Shown in pieces: positions 61,680 to 64,000 of a DNA stretch of 64,000 bases. Below the pieces are notes generated by a model. The model worked only from the letters and a program-made list of their open reading frames with translations. It ran no database searches and was not told where the DNA came from. How positions within the stretch are numbered: position 1 is the stretch's first letter; each line of letters begins with the position of its first letter. A program made the translations under genes and the position numbers. The DNA comes from Streptomyces graminofaciens (lineage in GTDB: Bacteria; Actinomycetota; Actinomycetes; Streptomycetales; Streptomycetaceae): the NCBI RefSeq assembly GCF_030294945.1, contig NZ_AP018448.1, forward strand, positions 2,170,001 to 2,234,000, written 5' to 3'.

Positions 61680-63125
61680 ATGTCAGCAGCCGAGGGTCCG
61701 CTCGTCGTCGGTGTGGACACGTCCACACAGTCCACCAAGGCCCTGGTCGTCGACGCGTCGACCGGACGGGTGGTGGCGAGCGGACAGGCGCCGCACACCG
61801 TCTCCTCCGGTGCGGGCCGCGAGAGTGATCCGCGGCAGTGGTGGGACGCCCTGTGCGAGGCCCTGCGGCAGTGCGGGGACGCGGCCCGCGAGGCCGCCGC
61901 GGTGTCGATCGGCGGCCAGCAGCACGGCCTCGTCACCCTCGACGCCCGCGGTGAGCCCGTACGCCCGGCCCTGCTGTGGAACGACGTGCGGTCGGCGCCG
62001 CAGGCGAGCCGTCTGGTGGAGGAGCTGGGCGGTCCGAAGGCCTGGGCCGAGCGGACCGGAAGCGTGCCGGGACCTTCGTTCACGGTCACGAAGTGGGCCT
62101 GGCTGGCCGAGAACGAGCCCGAGGCGATCCGCGCGACCGCGGCCGTACGGCTGCCGCACGACTACCTCACCGAGCGCCTGACCGGCCAGGGCACGACCGA
62201 CCGCGGTGACGTCTCCGGCACGGGCTGGTGGGCCTCGGCGACCGAGGCGTACGACGAGGAGACCCTCGCCCATGTGGGGCTCGACCCGGCGCTGCTGCCC
62301 CGGGTGGTCCGGCCGGGCGAGGTGGCCGGGACCGTACGGGACTCGCACGACCTGCCGTTCTCCAAGGGCACCCTGGTCGCGCCCGGCACGGGTGACAACG
62401 CGGCCGCCGCGCTCGGCCTCGGTCTCAGGCCCGGTACGCCGGTGCTCAGCCTCGGCACGTCCGGAACGGTGTACGCCGTCTCCAAGCGACGCCCCGCCGA
62501 CCCGACCGGCACGGTGGCGGGCTTCGCCGACGCGCATGGGGACTGGCTGCCGCTGGCCTGCACCCTCAACTGCACGCTGGCCGTCGACAAGGTGGCCGCG
62601 CTGCTGGGCCTGGACCGCGAGGCGGTGGAACCGGGTGCGGGGGTGACCCTGCTGCCCTACCTGGACGGCGAGCGCACCCCGGCACTGCCGCACGCCTCGG
62701 GCCTGCTGCACGGGCTGCGTCACGACACCACGGCCGGACAGCTCCTCCAGGCCGCGTACGACGGTGCCGTGCACTCGCTGCTCGGCGCGCTCGACCTGGT
62801 GCTCGACGAGGAGGCGGACCGTTCCGCGCCGCTGCTGCTCATCGGCGGGGGCGCGCGGGGCACGGCCTGGCAGCAGACCGTGCGTCGGCTGTCGGGGCGC
62901 CCGGTACAGGTGCCGGAGGCCAAGGAGCTGGTGGCGCTCGGTGCGGCCGCGCAGGCCGCCGGGCTACTGACCGGCGAGGACCCGGCCGCGGTCGCCCGCC
63001 GCTGGGACACCGCCCGTGGGCCCGTACTGGACGCCGTGGAGCGGGACGAGGAGACGCTGGGCCGGATCGCCGGGGTACTCTCCGACGCGGCGCCGCTGCT
63101 GGAGCGGGCCCCCGGCCTGCGTTGA
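61680..63125 (+). CDS. xylB: Xylulokinase
   Basis: This 481-residue FGGY-family kinase phosphorylates D-xylulose to xylulose 5-phosphate. The N-terminal phosphate motif is VVGVDTSTQSTKALVVDAST; ISIGGQQHG-like VSIGGQQHGLV carries substrate residues; LSLGTSGTVYAVS and LLLIGGGARGTAWQQTV are the second-domain ATP motifs. ATG 61680 follows GAGGGAG. It is divergent from xylA and followed 19 nt later by a ROK regulator, forming the xylose locus. Confidence 0.95.
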   Translation: MSAAEGPLVVGVDTSTQSTKALVVDASTGRVVASGQAPHTVSSGAGRESDPRQWWDALCEALRQCGDAAREAAAVSIGGQQHGLVTLDARGEPVRPALLWNDVRSAPQASRLVEELGGPKAWAERTGSVPGPSFTVTKWAWLAENEPEAIRATAAVRLPHDYLTERLTGQGTTDRGDVSGTGWWASATEAYDEETLAHVGLDPALLPRVVRPGEVAGTVRDSHDLPFSKGTLVAPGTGDNAAAALGLGLRPGTPVLSLGTSGTVYAVSKRRPADPTGTVAGFADAHGDWLPLACTLNCTLAVDKVAALLGLDREAVEPGAGVTLLPYLDGERTPALPHASGLLHGLRHDTTAGQLLQAAYDGAVHSLLGALDLVLDEEADRSAPLLLIGGGARGTAWQQTVRRLSGRPVQVPEAKELVALGAAAQAAGLLTGEDPAAVARRWDTARGPVLDAVERDEETLGRIAGVLSDAAPLLERAPGLR

Positions 63126-63144
63126 CGAGACCGGAGGGTGTCTC

Positions 63145-64000
63145 ATGGGAGAGGATGATCATCCCCGGGGCACCCACCGGGCAACTCCGACGAGATCCGA
63201 GGGAGGCATGACCGCACCGCTGCACGAGCCCCATCCGAGCCGCCCCCGTCTGCCCGACACCCAGCAGGGCATGCGCCGTCGCAACCTCTCCCGGGTGATG
63301 CACACCGTCAACGCCGAAGGACCGCTGTCCCGGGCCGCCGTCGCCTCACGCATCGGTCTGACCCGGGCCGCCGTGTCGACGCTGGTGGACGAGCTGATCC
63401 GCTCCGGGCTCCTGGAGGAGCTGGGCCCCGAGCGGCCCGGCCGGGTCGGGCGGCCGGGGTCGGCGCTCGCCCTCAGCGGGCATGGTCCCGCCGGCATCGG
63501 TGCGGAGATCGGCGTGGACCATCTCGCGGTCTGTGCCGTGGATCTGCGCGGTGGCATACGCGCGCAGGCCGTGCGCCGCGGCACGAACCGCGGCCGGTCG
63601 CCCGAGCCGGTGATCGCCGAGCTGACCTCGCTGGTACGGCAGGTCGTCGCCGAGGCGGGCGGCGAGGGGCTGTGGCCCGCGGGCCTCGCGGTCGCCGTGC
63701 CCGGTCTAGTGGCTCGCGACGCGCGGACGGTGGTGCGCGCACCCAACCTTGACTGGCACGACACGGACCTCGGCGCGCTGCTGCCGGACGATCTGCCGGT
63801 GACCGTCGACAACGAGGCCAACTTCGGTGGTCTCGCCGAACTCTGGCTCGGCGAGGGCACCCCGCGCGACTTTCTGCATGTCTCCGCGGAGATCGGCATC
63901 GGCGGCGCGGCGGTCGTGGACGGGCGACTGCTGCGCGGCACCCGCGGTTTCGCCGGCGAACTGGGGCATGTGCCCGTCCGCCCGGAGGGCCCGCAGTGCG
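63145..64000 (+). CDS. ROK-family repressor (XylR-like), 3' end cut by window
   Basis: About 285 residues are visible. The N-terminal winged helix is RRRNLSRVMHTVNAEGPLSR and ASRIGLTRAAVSTLVDELIR, followed by the ROK sugar-kinase-like domain (IGAEIGVDHLAVCAVDLRG, VTVDNEANFGGLAELWLGEG, EIGIGGAAVVDGRLLRGTRG). ATG 63145 has GGAGG with 7-nt spacing; ATG 63208 is in frame but its site is too close. It is probably the xylose-responsive repressor of xylA and xylB. Confidence 0.85.
   Translation, partial: MGEDDHPRGTHRATPTRSEGGMTAPLHEPHPSRPRLPDTQQGMRRRNLSRVMHTVNAEGPLSRAAVASRIGLTRAAVSTLVDELIRSGLLEELGPERPGRVGRPGSALALSGHGPAGIGAEIGVDHLAVCAVDLRGGIRAQAVRRGTNRGRSPEPVIAELTSLVRQVVAEAGGEGLWPAGLAVAVPGLVARDARTVVRAPNLDWHDTDLGALLPDDLPVTVDNEANFGGLAELWLGEGTPRDFLHVSAEIGIGGAAVVDGRLLRGTRGFAGELGHVPVRPEGPQC

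Overview
The window looks like a Streptomyces (or close actinomycete) chromosome. The DNA is GC-rich, GTG/TTG starts and GGAGG ribosome sites are common, and the genes include a conservon, MHYT, DUF5709-like and SNF2/SWIM proteins and the classic 388-residue xylose isomerase. All family names come from reading the translations; no database search was run.

Positions 1 to about 25,430 are accessory DNA. A broken-up set of regulators (XRE/TPR proteins, RsbW-like ATPases) leads into a compact four-gene operon at 2673-6031: a 118-residue protein, two radical-SAM enzymes with auxiliary-cluster cysteines, and a JmjC/cupin Fe(II) oxygenase. This looks like a ribosomal-peptide (RiPP) maturation pathway I cannot name. 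Facing it is a second, archaeal-type aspartyl-tRNA synthetase behind a T-box riboswitch whose specifier (GAC) and acceptor-pairing bases (TGGC) both fit tRNA-Asp. Next comes a shortened RlmN/Cfr-like radical-SAM methylase. A 19-bp operator-like element occurs, in opposite orientations, upstream of both the RiPP-like operon and the methylase gene. Remnants of seryl- and glutamyl-tRNA synthetase genes lie nearby. My leading hypothesis is an unusual peptide pathway with AspRS and RNA-methylation self-protection. An IS3 element with a readable 3-bp target duplication interrupts another gene.

From 15,710 to 20,943 a minus-strand operon encodes a type VII-like secreted polymorphic toxin with a PD-(D/E)XK nuclease tail, its WXG-like partner, an Imm49-type immunity protein and a companion protein. 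Then come a DUF6907-like protein, phased repeats beside an rnpB 3' fragment, a phiC31 gp3-like recombination directionality factor and a large serine integrase. The integrase abuts yjbQ, whose last codons have atypical composition, which suggests an attachment junction.

From about 25,430 rightward the content is more typical of a Streptomyces core. It includes a cysteine-attenuator leader with a decayed sulfonate ABC operon, a flavoprotein, MltG, an ABC exporter with divergent MarR, a DctA-like symporter, a PNGase A-like protein, an L,D-transpeptidase and an asymmetric heterodimeric ABC exporter. A Ski2-like helicase, a TesB thioesterase, a conservon with an extra roadblock protein, an MHYT sensor, SNF2/SWIM proteins and the xylA/xylB/ROK locus follow. 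The window cuts the first gene at its 5' end and the ROK repressor at its 3' end.
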